DNA of 64,000 bases from Shewanella sp. NIFS-20-20 (GCF_019209865.1 NZ_JAHUTT010000015.1:1-64000), one strand, 5' to 3'; positions 1 through 10,009 are shown, numbered from the stretch's first letter. Made by a program: numbers and translations. Notes: generated by a model from the sequence alone, not told the origin.

Positions 1-93
1 GGCCGTCCGAGACTAGGACGTTGATAGGCAAGGTGTGTAAGCGTTGTGAGGCGTTGAGCTAACTTGTACTAATGACCCGAGAGGCTTAACCAT
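1..93 (+). rRNA. rrl: 23S rRNA, 3' end (partial)
   Basis: The first bases match the conserved 3' tail of gammaproteobacterial 23S rRNA: the segments GTTGATAGGC, GTGTGTAAGCG, GCGTTGAGCTAAC and GTACTAATGA follow in the usual order, ending at GAGGCTTAACC. The body of the gene lies before the window. A 5S gene and a tRNA-Asp gene follow, so this is the end of an rRNA operon. The exact 3' base is set by analogy with E. coli. Confidence 0.93.
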
Positions 94-188
94 ACAACCC
101 AGATGGGTTTTGCTGGCTATGCCTAAAGAATCGATAAATACTTGATTAAAGATTGAGTACTCAATACAGCTTTCTAAATTACCAAATT

Positions 189-306
189 TGTCTGGAGACC
201 ATAGCACTGTGGCCCCACCTGATCCCATTCCGAACTCAGAAGTGAAACGCAGTCGCGCCGATGGTAGTGTGGGGCTTCCCCATGCGAGAGTAGGTCATTT
301 CCAGGC
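189..306 (+). rRNA. rrf: 5S rRNA
   Basis: The block has the 5S hallmarks CCGAACTCAGAAGTGAAACG, GCGCCGATGGTAGTGTGGGG and CCCCATGCGAGAGTAGG. The two ends (TGTCTGG and CCAGGCG) pair as helix I. Length is about 118 nt, normal for the family. It sits 95 nt after the 23S end and 78 nt before tRNA-Asp, as in gammaproteobacterial rrn operons. Confidence 0.95.
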
Positions 307-384
307 GCCTATTTAGCTCGAAAGAGCACGTCTCCTAGCCATGACACGCTAGCGACGATAAAAGAATTTAGACTTCGGTCTAAA

Positions 385-461
385 GGAGCGGTAGTTCAGT
401 TGGTTAGAATACCGGCCTGTCACGCCGGGGGTCGCGGGTTCGAGTCCCGTCCGCTCCGCCA
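385..461 (+). tRNA. tRNA-Asp (anticodon GTC)
   Basis: A 77-nt cloverleaf: acceptor arm GGAGCGG pairs with CCGCTCC, the D arm is GTTCAGTTGGTTAGAAT, and the anticodon arm CCGGCCT-GTCAC-GCCGGG gives anticodon GTC. The T arm is GCGGG-TTCGAGT-CCCGT, and CCA is encoded. It closely follows E. coli tRNA-Asp. It is the distal tRNA of the rRNA operon. Confidence 0.96.
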
Positions 462-472
462 ACATTATGATG

Positions 473-500
473 AGCCCTAACAGCAATGTTAGGGCTTTTT
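473..500 (+). terminator. Rho-independent terminator of the rRNA operon
   Basis: The perfect stem AGCCCTAAC / GTTAGGGCT has a short loop (AGCAAT) and is followed by TTTTT. It lies 12 nt after tRNA-Asp, the expected end of the rrn transcript. Confidence 0.88.
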
Positions 501-613
501 CGTGTCTGTGATTTAATGTGTTTAAATGTAGCGGCCGTCCCGTCCAACAGCATCCCTGCTTAACAGCCCAGTTCGGTAAAATATATCCCTATATAAATGC
601 CAGTTCGGCATAT

Positions 614-625
614 ATGGACCCATCC
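614..625 (+). repeat. IS subterminal inverted repeat (transposase-distal)
   Basis: ATGGACCCATCC, exact inverted partner of 1965-1976. It marks the end that lies downstream of the transposase. Confidence 0.75.
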
Positions 626-876
626 GGTTTGCAAGACATTCGATAGCGATTTTGAGAAGAGTTCATTGCACCCATATATTCGGCCTGTTATTGAGGTATG
701 CCTCTGGCCCTGATGGATATCTGCTTCTACTGTCCTTATCATCCTTGCGGCTTCATTATGAGCCTATACCGAGCTAAGGTTTTCAGTAGATCAGTCTGAC
801 TGTCTCATCATCAATTCAAGTGTCTTAGCAACTTGCTAGTTGGTTAATTATTAACGTTTATTGAATCTATTCAGCA
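626..876 (-). ncRNA. Candidate bridge-RNA region of the IS1111-type element
   Basis: This 251-nt stretch lies between the transposase stop codon (minus strand) and the distal inverted repeat and has no convincing reading frame. Established for the IS110 family: these elements encode a structured bridge RNA that pairs with target and donor DNA, and in the IS1111 group it lies in the non-coding segment downstream of the transposase. The position and length here fit. I did not fold the RNA, and its exact ends and loops are not determined. The transposase is broken, so the RNA may be a relic. Confidence 0.45.
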
Positions 877-1890
877 CTATACTGGAAGTCGATATTCTTC
901 GTCATGCGCCGCGATAACCCATGCCATTCTGGCGAGTTTATTGGCGACGGCTATACAGGCTCGGTTAAAACCGCGGCGTTCTGCTAACTGGATTGCCCAG
1001 CAACTAAACTTATCTTGCTTATTCTGGCTGTGTTACAACACGGCTCTGGCGCCGTGGATGAACAGGGTGCGTAAATACGCATTTCCCCGCTTGCTTATCC
1101 CAAGGAGGTTATCTATACCTCCACTGCTGTGTTGCTTGGGAACTAAGCCACACCAAGCTGAAAAGTGCCTGCCATTAGTGAAATCTTTACCATCACCTGC
1201 GGCGGCATAAAAGGCGGTAGCGGTGACTGGACCAATAGCTGGGATAGTTTCTAAACGCTGGCAAATCACATTGTTCTTAATTTCAGTGAGTACTTGGGCG
1301 TCACAACCCTTAAGCCGTTTTTCTATATCACTAAACTCTTCATATAACTGATAAAAAATGGCCCGACCTTTGGTAGTCAGCGCATTGGTTTCATCCGCTA
1401 AAATATCTGGGAACTGTACTTTATAAGCCGATTTACTTTTGGTCATCACAATGCCGTATTCCGCTAACATCCCTCTGACTTGATTGATTAAGGCGGTTGA
1501 TTGTTTGTTTAAACGCTCACGCATACGGTGAAGCAGTTGTACATCTTGTTGCGCGACGCCTTTGGGTTTTACAAACCGCATGTTGGGTCGCTGCGCAGCT
1601 TCAGCGATGGCTAGCGCATCGTTGTAGTCATTTTTATTACCTTGCCGAAAAGGCTCCACAAATTGAGGTGCGATGAGCTTGACGTTATGGCCCAACAGCT
1701 CAAATTCTCTGGCCCAGTAATTTGCTCCACCACAGGCTTCCATCACAATCAGACACGGCTCAATTTGAGCAAGAAAGGGAAGCAAGTCCTTGCGTCTAAG
1801 CATTTTCTTTTTGATTAACTTGCCTGCTTTATCGACACCAACAGCATGAAAAACAGACTTTGCGATATCTAAACCAATTGTAGTAATCTT
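877..1890 (-). pseudogene. IS110/IS1111-family transposase, broken by an in-frame stop
   Basis: Reading the minus strand from 1890 gives the family's N-terminus (TTIGLDIAKSVFHAVG, first catalytic Asp), then LIVMEACGGANYWARE (Glu), then KNDYNDALAIAEA (Asp pair). The C-terminal Tnp20-like part follows, with ETIPAIGPVTA and the serine motif KQHSSGGID, up to GARAVL. There a TAA stop (1033-1035) interrupts the frame. It then continues open for 51 codons as HSQNKQDKF...RACIAVANKLARMAWVI, typical of the family's C-terminus, to TAG at 877-879. The total is 337 codons, normal length. The TAA is one base from TAC/TAT (Tyr). No ATG lies where the family usually starts: the codon before KITTIGLD is AGG. 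The first in-frame ATG is at 1803, after the first catalytic Asp. Confidence 0.88.
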
Positions 1891-1964
1891 CCTAAGTGGA
1901 CCCGTCCTCTTTCTGATGAGTTTTAGCGACTACATCGTGGCCCATTGTGAGGCCGATTAAAAGT

Positions 1965-1976
1965 GGATGGGTCCAT
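1965..1976 (-). repeat. IS subterminal inverted repeat (transposase-proximal)
   Basis: GGATGGGTCCAT, exact reverse complement of 614-625, 75 nt upstream of the first recognisable transposase codon. Confidence 0.75.
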
Positions 1977-1984
1977 TCCATTAT

Positions 1985-2066
1985 CCTTGCCTCTCGCTTG
2001 TAGCATTTGGCTGCCGCCAAGCTTACCTTGCCTCTCACTTGTAGTGTTTGCTTGCCGTTAAACTGG
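1985..2066. repeat. Two imperfect tandem copies of a 41-bp unit
   Basis: Two units starting CCTTGCCTCTC follow one another with a period of 41 bp (1985-2025 and 2026-2066). They share CTTGTAG and TGCCG blocks with scattered differences. They sit between the IS end and cinA. No reading frame of note runs through them. Their role is unknown. Confidence 0.6.
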
Positions 2067-2166
2067 CGATTCAATGACATTGCCATCTGTTGATAAATCA
2101 CCTATTTCCTTGCTTAAGGTGTGGGGGTAACTTAAGTTATCTCCATCATGAGCGAGGGATTTAGCA

Positions 2167-3438
2167 ATGAAATTAGAAATGATCTGCACTGGTGAAGAGG
2201 TGCTATCGGGACAAATAGTCGATACAAATGCTGCTTGGTTTGCCAATGTGATGATGGATCATGGGGTCGAGCTGCAGCAACGGGTCACGATTGGTGATCG
2301 TCTTGAGGATTTGGTGCAGACTTTTATTGAGCGCAGTCATCATGCAGATGTGATTTTGGTAAATGGCGGCTTGGGGCCAACCAGCGATGATTTATCTTCT
2401 TTGGCAATGGCGCAAGCCAAAGGCGAACCGTTGGTGGAGAATTCGCTGTGGCGCGAACGTATCGAGGCATGGTTTAGTCAACGGGGATACCTTATGCCAA
2501 CGAGCAATTTAAAGCAGGCGATGTTGCCGGCTTCAGCTGTGATGGTCGATAACCCCGTGGGCACGGCATGTGGCTTTAGGGTCAAGCTCAATCGAGCCTG
2601 GCTTTTCTTCACGCCAGGGGTACCATTCGAATTTAAGCAAATGGTGACTGATGAGTTTTTGCCATTTATCACCTCAGAGTTTGATAGCATTGAGCCATCA
2701 AAGGTGTGCAAGTTATTGACCCTAGGGCGTGGTGAATCGAGCCTAGCTGATGTACTCGAACCTATGCCATTACCTGCGGGGGTCAGTATTGGCTACCGCT
2801 CTTCAATGCCCCATATTGAGATTAAAATTTTTGCCCGTGGACAGGCGGCTATTGATGCGCTTGAGACCGTTATTTTTAGTGTCAAACAGTTACTTGGAGA
2901 GGCTATTGTGGCCGAGTCGGTACCGACCTTAGCTGCAGAAGTACATCAACGTTTGCTTGATCAGGGAAAAACGCTGGCCTTAGCTGAATCATGTACCGGA
3001 GGCTTATTAGCTAGCCAATTAGTGGCATTTGCGGGAAGCTCGGCTTATCTACACCATAGTCTGGTGACTTATAGCAACGAGTCAAAGGTTAAGATACTCG
3101 GAGTCAGTCCTCAGATCTTGGATGGTTATGGGGCGGTTTCTCTCGAAACTGTTGCAGCGATGGCAATGGGAGCGAGGGCCTTGTTGGACAGTGACTTTGC
3201 TTTAGCAACCAGTGGTATTGCTGGGCCTGGGGGGGGGAGCGAGCAAAAACCGGTGGGCACGGTAGCGATTGCATTAGCCCATGGTGATTGTTGTTATCAA
3301 CAATTAGTTAAATTTCCTGCCCGTTCTCGCGATTTGGTTAGGCAAATGGCCTGTGCCGTGGCTTATGATATGTTGCGTCGCGCCTTACTTCGTAAGGACG
3401 TGATTGTCGATTATCAAAGTATCAATCGATTAGCCTAA
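2167..3438 (+). CDS. cinA: CinA family protein (nicotinamide-nucleotide amidase type)
   Basis: A 423-residue two-domain protein, the usual CinA length. The N-terminal MoCF/MoaB-like domain is seen in [19 protein letters not shown] and [11 protein letters not shown]. The C-terminal CinA/PncC domain is seen in [16 protein letters not shown] and [20 protein letters not shown]. The C-terminal domain in this family deamidates nicotinamide mononucleotide in the NAD salvage cycle; the N-terminal domain is linked to ADP-ribose hydrolysis in some members. The start ATG follows the weak ribosome site GAGGGATTTAGCA. The gene stands alone between the IS remnant and a convergent lipoprotein gene. Confidence 0.92.
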   Translation: MKLEMICTGEEVLSGQIVDTNAAWFANVMMDHGVELQQRVTIGDRLEDLVQTFIERSHHADVILVNGGLGPTSDDLSSLAMAQAKGEPLVENSLWRERIEAWFSQRGYLMPTSNLKQAMLPASAVMVDNPVGTACGFRVKLNRAWLFFTPGVPFEFKQMVTDEFLPFITSEFDSIEPSKVCKLLTLGRGESSLADVLEPMPLPAGVSIGYRSSMPHIEIKIFARGQAAIDALETVIFSVKQLLGEAIVAESVPTLAAEVHQRLLDQGKTLALAESCTGGLLASQLVAFAGSSAYLHHSLVTYSNESKVKILGVSPQILDGYGAVSLETVAAMAMGARALLDSDFALATSGIAGPGGGSEQKPVGTVAIALAHGDCCYQQLVKFPARSRDLVRQMACAVAYDMLRRALLRKDVIVDYQSINRLA

Positions 3439-3442
3439 AGTG

Positions 3443-3476
3443 ACTAAGGATGAGGGCAGTAGCACTCATCCTTAGT
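3443..3476. terminator. Hairpin between convergent genes
   Basis: A perfect 12-bp stem ACTAAGGATGAG / CTCATCCTTAGT with a 10-nt loop sits between the stops of cinA and the convergent lipoprotein gene. There is no clear U-tract on either side, so it may act as an RNA 3'-end stabiliser rather than a classical terminator. Confidence 0.55.
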
Positions 3477-3488
3477 ATTGGTAGTGGG

Positions 3489-4037
3489 TTATTTGAATAC
3501 AAATACCAGTTTTCCAGGTTTAACTTCCATCTTATCGACTAACTTTGCGGCCCACGCTTGATGGCTGTCATCTTGGTTGAGCACATAGACTGGCTGGGTT
3601 TCAAGAAAGCCACTGACAAACCCCATAATTTGAGGTCCGATATCCTTAACAATCTTGTCAATGTCCTGCGGGGTAGAGCTAACATCTACTAAGCGTAAAT
3701 TCCGTAAATAGATGCTATGACTTTGATTGTCATACCAAGGCACAGCTTCAAAGCTGGCATTTAGTGTCGCGCGCAAGGGCAGCAGTGGATTGGTGATTTC
3801 CACTTGGCTGGCGGTGATGACCTTCATGGTATCTGGAGTTTCACCCAGTAGCACTTGCACTCGATTTAGCTTAATAAGGGTACCGATAAACTGATTACCT
3901 TGTTTGACTTCATAAGTCATTTCTTTGTTTAGGTAATCAGTTAGTTCATTTTGGCTTATGCTGTATTGGCTGGCGCAACCCGTCAATAAGCTGGTGCATA
4001 TTAACCCCACTCCAGCGAGCAATCGCTTTAATGTCAT
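3489..4037 (-). CDS. DUF1439 (YceB-like) lipoprotein
   Basis: 182 residues. The N-terminus is a lipoprotein signal: positive MTLKR, a hydrophobic stretch and the lipobox LLTGC (Cys about residue 21), so the mature protein should be lipid-anchored in the envelope. The rest ([52 protein letters not shown]) matches the DUF1439/YceB style, a small beta-rich family without assigned chemistry. Its ATG overlaps the ppc stop (ATGA, 4 bp), so it is translationally coupled to ppc and probably in the same transcript, although no functional link is known. Confidence 0.85.
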   Translation of the reverse strand: MTLKRLLAGVGLICTSLLTGCASQYSISQNELTDYLNKEMTYEVKQGNQFIGTLIKLNRVQVLLGETPDTMKVITASQVEITNPLLPLRATLNASFEAVPWYDNQSHSIYLRNLRLVDVSSTPQDIDKIVKDIGPQIMGFVSGFLETQPVYVLNQDDSHQAWAAKLVDKMEVKPGKLVFVFK

Positions 4038-6667
4038 CCGGTGTTCCTCATGCCAGCAGCTACTCCAGCAATAGTGAGCATTAACGCCAATTGCGCGCTA
4101 TCACTGGTATTGCCCTTGCGGGTACGTGCTAGCAACTCAGTTTGCAAGAAGTTGAGTGGATCGATATAAGGATTGCGCAGCTTGACTGATTCTCGGCTCC
4201 ATGGGGTATGTGCCATTAATTCTGTTTCACCGGTTAGCGAGAGCACGGCATCGATGCCCAATTGCAGGCGTTGACGCAAGGTGGTGCCGAGGTGATGTAA
4301 GTCAGACTTCACTAAACAGATCTCGTAATAACGAGCTAAGTTTGGTTCAGCTTTGGCATACACCATTTCAAGCATGGAAATTCGGGTGTTAAAAAATGGC
4401 CATTTTTGCTCCATTTCTATCAGTAATGGCATATCTCCTCGTTCACAAGCTTGCTGCAAGGCCTCTCCGGCACCGAGCCAAGCAGGGAGCATTAAGCGGT
4501 TTTGCGACCATGCAAATATCCATGGGATGGCCCGTAAACTTTCAATGCCGCCATCGGTTCGGCGTTTAGCGGGGCGGCTGCCTAATGGCAGTTGTCCTAA
4601 CTCAACTTCTGGCGTTGCTGCGCGGAAGTATGCAACAAAATCGGGTTCTTCTCGGACAATTTGGCGATAGGCCTGGACCGAGTCTGCTGCGATTTTCTCC
4701 ATGGTTTGGCGCCAGCTTTCTTTGGGCTCTGGCGGCGGTAGCAGGGTGGCTTCCATCACGGCTGAGGTATATAGCGCCAAAGATTGTACCGCCAGTTTGG
4801 GTAATCCAAATTTAAAGCGGATCATCTCCCCCTGCTCAGTGACTCGGATGCGGCCATCGACCGATCCTGGCGGCTGAGACAAGATCGCCTGATGAGCGGG
4901 TCCGCCCCCGCGACCTATGGTGCCGCCACGGCCGTGGAATAAGGTCAGATTAACACTGTGCTGTTGGCATACTTTAACGAGTTGCTCTTGGGCTTGATAT
5001 TGTGCCCACGCGGCGGCCATGACCCCAGCATCTTTTGCTGAATCAGAGTAACCAATCATCACCTCTTGCATGCCTTTGGTGTATCCACGATACCAATCAA
5101 TCGCTAATAGGCTATCAATACACACCGCGGCGTTATTCAAATCATCCAGCGTTTCAAATAATGGCACCACTCGCATTGGATGTTGGCAACCGGTCTCTTT
5201 GAGTAGCAACAATACAGTCAATACGTCGGAGGGTAAGCTGGCCATTGAAATAACATAAGACCCCAGCGTGTGGTGAGACTGCTTAGCGATCAACCGGCAA
5301 GTATTCAGGACTTCTTCTACATCCGCCGATGGCTGCCAATGACTGGGGATCAGCGGACGACGATTTGATAACTCTTTCAGTAAGAAGGCTTGTTTTTCGT
5401 TTTCGTCCCAATGGCTGTAATCTCCCATGCCAAGGTAACGAGTCAGCTCCGCCAGTACGTCGCTATGGCGCTGGGCATCTTGACGAATATCAAGCCTCAG
5501 CATGTGGATTCCAAAACAGGCAAGTCGTCGCAGCATGTCTAACAACAAGCCATTGGCTATCAGGCTCATTTTACAATCGCACAGGCTTTGATAAAGCATT
5601 TGTAATGGTTGGCGTAAATCGTCAACGTGTTCAATTATCTCGCGGGTGTGAATATCGCTGGTGTGCCCTTCGATGCGGGCATTGAGGTAATCAATGGTAT
5701 TTCTTAGTTTTTGGCGCAATTGGCGTAAAACATCACGGTAGGGTTCTTTGCTACCACCGGTATGCTCGCTTAATTGGTCGTTCGCTTCTTCCATGGACAG
5801 CTCGCCAATTAAGGCGACGACATCTTTTAGATGCAGGCGCGCCGCGGCATGACGGTTTCTGTCTAATACTTCAGCTGTGACCTTGGCCGTGACAAACGGA
5901 TTACCGTCTCTATCGCCACCCATCCAGCTGGAAAATTTAACTGGGGCAAAATCGCTGGCGAGTCGCTGGCCTGTTCGCTCGTTAACTTGATCATTGAGTT
6001 GTCTTAAGAAGTCGGGGACGGCCTGCCACAGCGAGGTCTCAATGGTGGCTAACCCCCAGCGCGCTTCATCGACCGGTGTGGGTCTTTCGTGGCGGATTTC
6101 ATTGGTGTGCCAAATTTGGGCAATGAGTTGGCGCAGACGCAGGGTCAGGTTTTGTTGCTCACGTTCACTCAGTTGGTTGTTTTCGAGTTCGGTGAGGCAA
6201 TCGATGATGCTGGCATATTTTTGGATCATGGTTCGACGTGATATTTCGGTCGGATGGGCCGTTAATACCAGATCGATATCTAAGGTTTGCAGGCATTGGA
6301 GCATTTGGCCTTGATCAATACGACCATTCAACATGCGCGCGAGCAATTGATCGACCGGGTCGGGTACACAGACTAGCTCATCACAGTTTCTGCTGATGGT
6401 ATGAAATTGCTCAGCAATATTGGCAAGATTAAGAAATTGATTAAATGCTTTGGCAAACGGCACTAGCTCTTCGTCAGGAAGATCGGTCAAGAGTAATAGC
6501 ATTTGCTCTCGTGCGTCAGCGTTGCCTTTGCGAGAATCTTTCGCTAGTTGTCGGATTTGCTCTACTTTTTCTACAAAACCATCGCCCAAGTGCTGAGCCA
6601 TGGTATCTCCGAGGATTTGCCCCAGCATGCTGACATTTGATTTCAGCGAGGCATACATGTCTGCCAT
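4034..6667 (-). CDS. ppc: Phosphoenolpyruvate carboxylase
   Basis: The enzyme carboxylates PEP with bicarbonate to oxaloacetate, replenishing the TCA cycle and supplying aspartate. Visible landmarks are LVLTAHPTE (the catalytic His motif), [18 protein letters not shown] with the catalytic Lys, the [14 protein letters not shown] loop, and the invariant C-terminus MRNTG. The length of 877 residues is typical. An ATG four codons upstream (6679) is in frame. I prefer the ATG at 6667 because GGGAG lies 5 nt before it, and because the product then starts [16 protein letters not shown], aligning with the E. coli N-terminus. It is coupled to the downstream lipoprotein gene. Confidence 0.97.
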   Translation of the reverse strand: MADMYASLKSNVSMLGQILGDTMAQHLGDGFVEKVEQIRQLAKDSRKGNADAREQMLLLLTDLPDEELVPFAKAFNQFLNLANIAEQFHTISRNCDELVCVPDPVDQLLARMLNGRIDQGQMLQCLQTLDIDLVLTAHPTEISRRTMIQKYASIIDCLTELENNQLSEREQQNLTLRLRQLIAQIWHTNEIRHERPTPVDEARWGLATIETSLWQAVPDFLRQLNDQVNERTGQRLASDFAPVKFSSWMGGDRDGNPFVTAKVTAEVLDRNRHAAARLHLKDVVALIGELSMEEANDQLSEHTGGSKEPYRDVLRQLRQKLRNTIDYLNARIEGHTSDIHTREIIEHVDDLRQPLQMLYQSLCDCKMSLIANGLLLDMLRRLACFGIHMLRLDIRQDAQRHSDVLAELTRYLGMGDYSHWDENEKQAFLLKELSNRRPLIPSHWQPSADVEEVLNTCRLIAKQSHHTLGSYVISMASLPSDVLTVLLLLKETGCQHPMRVVPLFETLDDLNNAAVCIDSLLAIDWYRGYTKGMQEVMIGYSDSAKDAGVMAAAWAQYQAQEQLVKVCQQHSVNLTLFHGRGGTIGRGGGPAHQAILSQPPGSVDGRIRVTEQGEMIRFKFGLPKLAVQSLALYTSAVMEATLLPPPEPKESWRQTMEKIAADSVQAYRQIVREEPDFVAYFRAATPEVELGQLPLGSRPAKRRTDGGIESLRAIPWIFAWSQNRLMLPAWLGAGEALQQACERGDMPLLIEMEQKWPFFNTRISMLEMVYAKAEPNLARYYEICLVKSDLHHLGTTLRQRLQLGIDAVLSLTGETELMAHTPWSRESVKLRNPYIDPLNFLQTELLARTRKGNTSDSAQLALMLTIAGVAAGMRNTG

Positions 6668-6790
6668 GGTTGCTCCCAAAGTTAACTCAAAAAATCTAAC
6701 CTAAAATCCCTAAGGGTCATTTGGCCAGTTTGGTAATGAATGACTATAGCCACTTCAATTCAACTGTACAGTAAATATTGTGTCAATGTC

Positions 6791-7963
6791 TTAGTTAAGG
6801 CAGCAGTTATAAATCAACTCCTTAAATACAGATTGCGCTTGGGGTAATACAGACGTGTCAATAAATTCATTGGGCTGATGCGCCTGCTCAATACTGCCAG
6901 GACCCAGCACTAAGGTCTGGCAACCTAACAGGCTAATGTAAGGGGCTTCGGTGGCGTAATTGACGACTTGAGGGGCTTGCTGACAGAGGCGCGCTGCGGT
7001 TTGTGTCCATGGCGCATCGAGTTTTCCGCCAAAGGCTTCATTGCCTGGGTATAAGTTGAAAATATCGACAGCTCCGGGATAGTTTTGCTGAATAGGGCTG
7101 AGATACTGGCGGATTAGTATTTCTAATTCTTCTAACGGGATCCCGGGGATAGGGCGTAAATCAATATGCAGTTCGCAACAGCCACAAATCCGGTTGGCGG
7201 CATCGCCACCATGAATATGGCCTAAATTGAGGGTGGGGTAAGGCACACTAAAAGAGGTTTGCTGATATTGATTAATCAAGGCTTGCTTGAGCTTGGTCAG
7301 TTGAGTAATGACGTCATGCATGATCTCGATGGCATTGAGGCCTTTACTAGGATCCGATGAGTGACCACTGCGACCCGTGATGCGGATGCCCTTGGCTAAG
7401 TGACCTTTATGCATATAAACCGGCGCCATTCCAGTTGGCTCACCGATGATCGCAAACTCAGGCGTAAAATGCCGCTGGTTAGCGAATTGCTCAACAAAGG
7501 CTTTCGCTCCATTCATGGTGGTTTCTTCATCGGCACTGGCAAAAATGTACAAGGGTTTGGTGAGTTGCTTAAGCGGTAATTCTTGTAAGGCGGCAATGCA
7601 GATGGCAAAAAAACCTTTCATATCGCAACTGCCAAGACCATACCAGCGATTATCGCGTTCAGTTAATTGGAAAGGATCTTGATGCCAATGTCCTTCATCA
7701 ATGGGCACGGTATCTGAGTGACCCGCTAGCAGCAGCCCGCCCTGAGTTACGCCATTACTGGGTAATAAGGTCGCCAGCAGATTGTATTTACCACGACTGT
7801 CTTTGACGGCCTGAGTTTGGCAATGAAAACCAAGGTCGGTGAGCCATGATTGCAATAATTCGATGACTTCAAGGTTGGAGTGATCGCCGGTCTCGGTTAT
7901 CGCACTAATTGAATTGGCTTTAATCAACTGGCTAAAGCAGGCTTTAAGATCCGGTAATCCCAT
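6791..7963 (-). CDS. argE: Acetylornithine deacetylase
   Basis: An M20-family metallo-deacetylase that removes acetyl from N-acetylornithine to give ornithine. Metal and catalytic motifs are in order: LAGHSDTVPID (His/Asp), GLGSCDMKGFFA (bridging Asp), SADEETTMNG (Glu pair), IIGEPTGMAPV, and the dimerisation-domain motif TGRSGHSSDPSKGLNAIE. 390 residues is close to E. coli ArgE (383). The gene is divergent from argCBFGH with about 260 bp between starts that carries ARG-box-like sites, so both sides are probably repressed together by ArgR. Confidence 0.95.
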   Translation of the reverse strand: MGLPDLKACFSQLIKANSISAITETGDHSNLEVIELLQSWLTDLGFHCQTQAVKDSRGKYNLLATLLPSNGVTQGGLLLAGHSDTVPIDEGHWHQDPFQLTERDNRWYGLGSCDMKGFFAICIAALQELPLKQLTKPLYIFASADEETTMNGAKAFVEQFANQRHFTPEFAIIGEPTGMAPVYMHKGHLAKGIRITGRSGHSSDPSKGLNAIEIMHDVITQLTKLKQALINQYQQTSFSVPYPTLNLGHIHGGDAANRICGCCELHIDLRPIPGIPLEELEILIRQYLSPIQQNYPGAVDIFNLYPGNEAFGGKLDAPWTQTAARLCQQAPQVVNYATEAPYISLLGCQTLVLGPGSIEQAHQPNEFIDTSVLPQAQSVFKELIYNCCLN

Positions 7964-7975
7964 GGTTAACCTCTA

Positions 7976-8014
7976 AAAATAAGTATTCAATATTGTTGCA
8001 TAATTAATTATGCA
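7976..8014. promoter_or_regulatory. ArgR operator (two ARG boxes, second near-perfect)
   Basis: TGCATAATTAATTATGCA at 7997-8014 is a perfect 18-bp palindrome fitting the ARG-box pattern (TGNAT, AT-rich centre, ATNCA). Three bases away, the usual spacing of paired boxes, 7976-7993 carries a weaker box with an ATTCA half. The site is just upstream of argE and in the argE/argC divergent region. Confidence 0.7.
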
Positions 8015-8221
8015 TGTTAATCTGTCAATCAGTTCCAATAATTTAATCATATAAGGATACGATGGTGATTTACTTATTAATGCCCCGCATTGATTGGCGT
8101 CCATTTATATTCAACATCTACTCCCCCTCGCGACGATAAGCCGGTGATTGTTGCTAGCTTGCCACGGGTGTAAGTTGCGCCCCATTTTGTACATTAATTC
8201 ATTAACTGACAGACCCTACAA

Positions 8222-9208
8222 ATGAAAAAAATTGCCATTATTGGTGCCAGTGGTTACACCGGCGCACAAATTACTGAATTAATTGATAAAGAATCAGGAA
8301 TTTCGGTTTACGGGTTATATGTTTCTGCCGCCAGTGCCGATGCCGGTAAGTTGTTAGCTAATTTATACCCCGCTTGGCCGCAGTTAAGCTATCCATTGCA
8401 AGGGCTGACTGATGAGGCTAAGCAAGATATCGGAACCCATGCCGATGCGGTCGTGTTAGCTCTCGACCACCATGTCAGTATGGAGTTAGCTGCCTGGTTT
8501 TATCAACAGGGGCTAGCGGTATTTGATTTAAGTGGCGCCTACCGTTTTAGTGATAAGAGCATGTACCCTAAATGGTATGGCTTTGAGCACGAGTATCCCC
8601 AATTAATATCCGAGGCTGCTTACGGCTTAACTGATTGGCACCAATCACAAATAAAGCATAGTCGCCTGATAGCTGTGCCCGGTTGTTATCCGACCGCATC
8701 ATTATTAGCGCTGAAGCCGGTGGCCGATTTATTAACCAATACCCGACCGGTGATCAATGCGGTGAGCGGAGTCACGGGGGCTGGCCGTAAAGCGCAAATG
8801 AACACCAGTTTTGTTGAGGTGAGCTTAAGTGCCTATGGGGTATTAAACCACCGTCATCAACCAGAGATAGTGACTCAGCTGGGTCATCAGGTCATTTTCA
8901 CTCCCCATTTGGGTAATTTTAAGCGCGGGATCTTGGCTACGATTACCGCAGAACTTAAGCCTGGCGTGTCCTTGGCTGATGTTGAGTCGGCTTATCAGTG
9001 TTATCAAGCTAACCCCAATGTATTAGTCCAGCATGGCATCTTCCCCAAATTGGATGAGGTGGTCCATAGCCCCCGTTGTCATCTGGGTTGGCAGTATGAT
9101 GAGCACAGTCATTACCTGGTGGTGACCAGCGCCATCGATAACTTAATGAAGGGTGCCGCGAGCCAAGGGCTTGAGTGCATAAAAATTCACTTCAATTTAA
9201 ATGTCTAG
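8222..9208 (+). CDS. argC: N-acetyl-gamma-glutamyl-phosphate reductase
   Basis: The NADPH-dependent third step of arginine synthesis. The N-terminal dinucleotide-binding motif is [12 protein letters not shown]. The catalytic cysteine sits in [14 protein letters not shown], and GVTGAGRKA and [11 protein letters not shown] are conserved. The length of 328 residues is normal. It is the first gene of argCBFGH; argB follows after 15 bp. Confidence 0.96.
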   Translation: MKKIAIIGASGYTGAQITELIDKESGISVYGLYVSAASADAGKLLANLYPAWPQLSYPLQGLTDEAKQDIGTHADAVVLALDHHVSMELAAWFYQQGLAVFDLSGAYRFSDKSMYPKWYGFEHEYPQLISEAAYGLTDWHQSQIKHSRLIAVPGCYPTASLLALKPVADLLTNTRPVINAVSGVTGAGRKAQMNTSFVEVSLSAYGVLNHRHQPEIVTQLGHQVIFTPHLGNFKRGILATITAELKPGVSLADVESAYQCYQANPNVLVQHGIFPKLDEVVHSPRCHLGWQYDEHSHYLVVTSAIDNLMKGAASQGLECIKIHFNLNV

Positions 9209-9223
9209 GCGCTAGGAGTTGTT

Positions 9224-10009
9224 ATGGATAAGCAAGTCTCCAATGTATTGATCTTAAAAGTCGGTGGCGCGTTATTGGAATGTGAAATGGGAGTCACCCG
9301 TTTGATGACCACGGCCCGTGGTCTGATTGCCGCCGGTAAATCAGTCGTCATCGTTCATGGTGGCGGTTGTGTGGTAGAGCAACAACTACAAGCCAATGGG
9401 ATGAAAACGCAAAAGCGAGATGGATTGCGGATCACACCTGATGAACAGATGCCAATTATTGCCGGTGCCTTGGCGGGTACCGCGAATAAATTATTGCAGG
9501 CTGCAGCGATGAAAGCCGGTATTCATAGCGTGGGCTTAGGCTTGGCCGATGGCGGCTTGTTAGTCGCTGAAGTCAAAGATGAGTCGCTTGGCGCCGTGGG
9601 TAAAGTGGCGGCGGGTGATCCTGCCTTGATTGAATTTGTCTTATCTCAAGGCTGGTTACCTGTGATTAGCTCGATTGCCATCAGCCCCAAGGGGCAATTG
9701 CTCAATGTGAATGCAGATCAAGCGGCTAGCGCCGTGACCTCTATGCTCAAAGGTCAATTGGTGCTCTTGTCTGATGTGTCGGGCGTATTAGATGGTAAAG
9801 GGCAATTGATCTCACGTTTAGATCAAGCCTCCATAGAAAACTTAGTGAAGTTAGGCGTGATTGAGTCAGGCATGAAGGTCAAGGTCGAGGCGGCCCTTGA
9901 AGTCGCTCAAATGTTAGGTCAACCAGTACAAGTGGCCAGCTGGCGTGATGCTCAGCAAATGTCAGCCTTGGTTAAAGGCGAGCAAGTTGGTACTCAAATA
10001 CAGCCGTAG
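9224..10009 (+). CDS. argB: Acetylglutamate kinase
   Basis: An amino-acid kinase fold. LKVGGALLE (phosphate-binding Lys-Gly-Gly) and VIVHGGGCVVEQQL are at the N-terminus. NVNADQAASAV and LLSDVSGVLDG form the ATP and substrate region. 261 residues is the length of the E. coli-type, arginine-insensitive hexamer-independent class. RBS TAGGAG precedes ATG. It phosphorylates N-acetylglutamate, making the substrate of ArgC. Confidence 0.96.
   Translation: MDKQVSNVLILKVGGALLECEMGVTRLMTTARGLIAAGKSVVIVHGGGCVVEQQLQANGMKTQKRDGLRITPDEQMPIIAGALAGTANKLLQAAAMKAGIHSVGLGLADGGLLVAEVKDESLGAVGKVAAGDPALIEFVLSQGWLPVISSIAISPKGQLLNVNADQAASAVTSMLKGQLVLLSDVSGVLDGKGQLISRLDQASIENLVKLGVIESGMKVKVEAALEVAQMLGQPVQVASWRDAQQMSALVKGEQVGTQIQP

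Larger units (their letters stand above)
614..1976 (-). mobile_element. IS110-family element, IS1111 type, defective
   Basis: A 12-bp sequence ATGGACCCATCC at 614-625 returns as its exact reverse complement GGATGGGTCCAT at 1965-1976. Between them lies one minus-strand transposase reading frame of the DEDD (IS110) family. IS1111-type elements have such subterminal inverted repeats (the true tips lie a few bases outside) and a size of 1.2-1.5 kb. This one spans about 1.36 kb between and including the repeats. The non-coding part is long downstream of the transposase (about 250 nt) and short upstream (about 75 nt), again the IS1111 layout. The transposase is interrupted, so the copy is probably not self-mobile. 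No target duplication is expected for this family and none was found. Confidence 0.78.

Noticed and set aside
1892..2101. 69-codon minus-strand frame across the IS end
   Set aside because: It runs through the inverted repeat and the tandem repeats without ribosome site or homology. It is the leader of the IS and flanking DNA.
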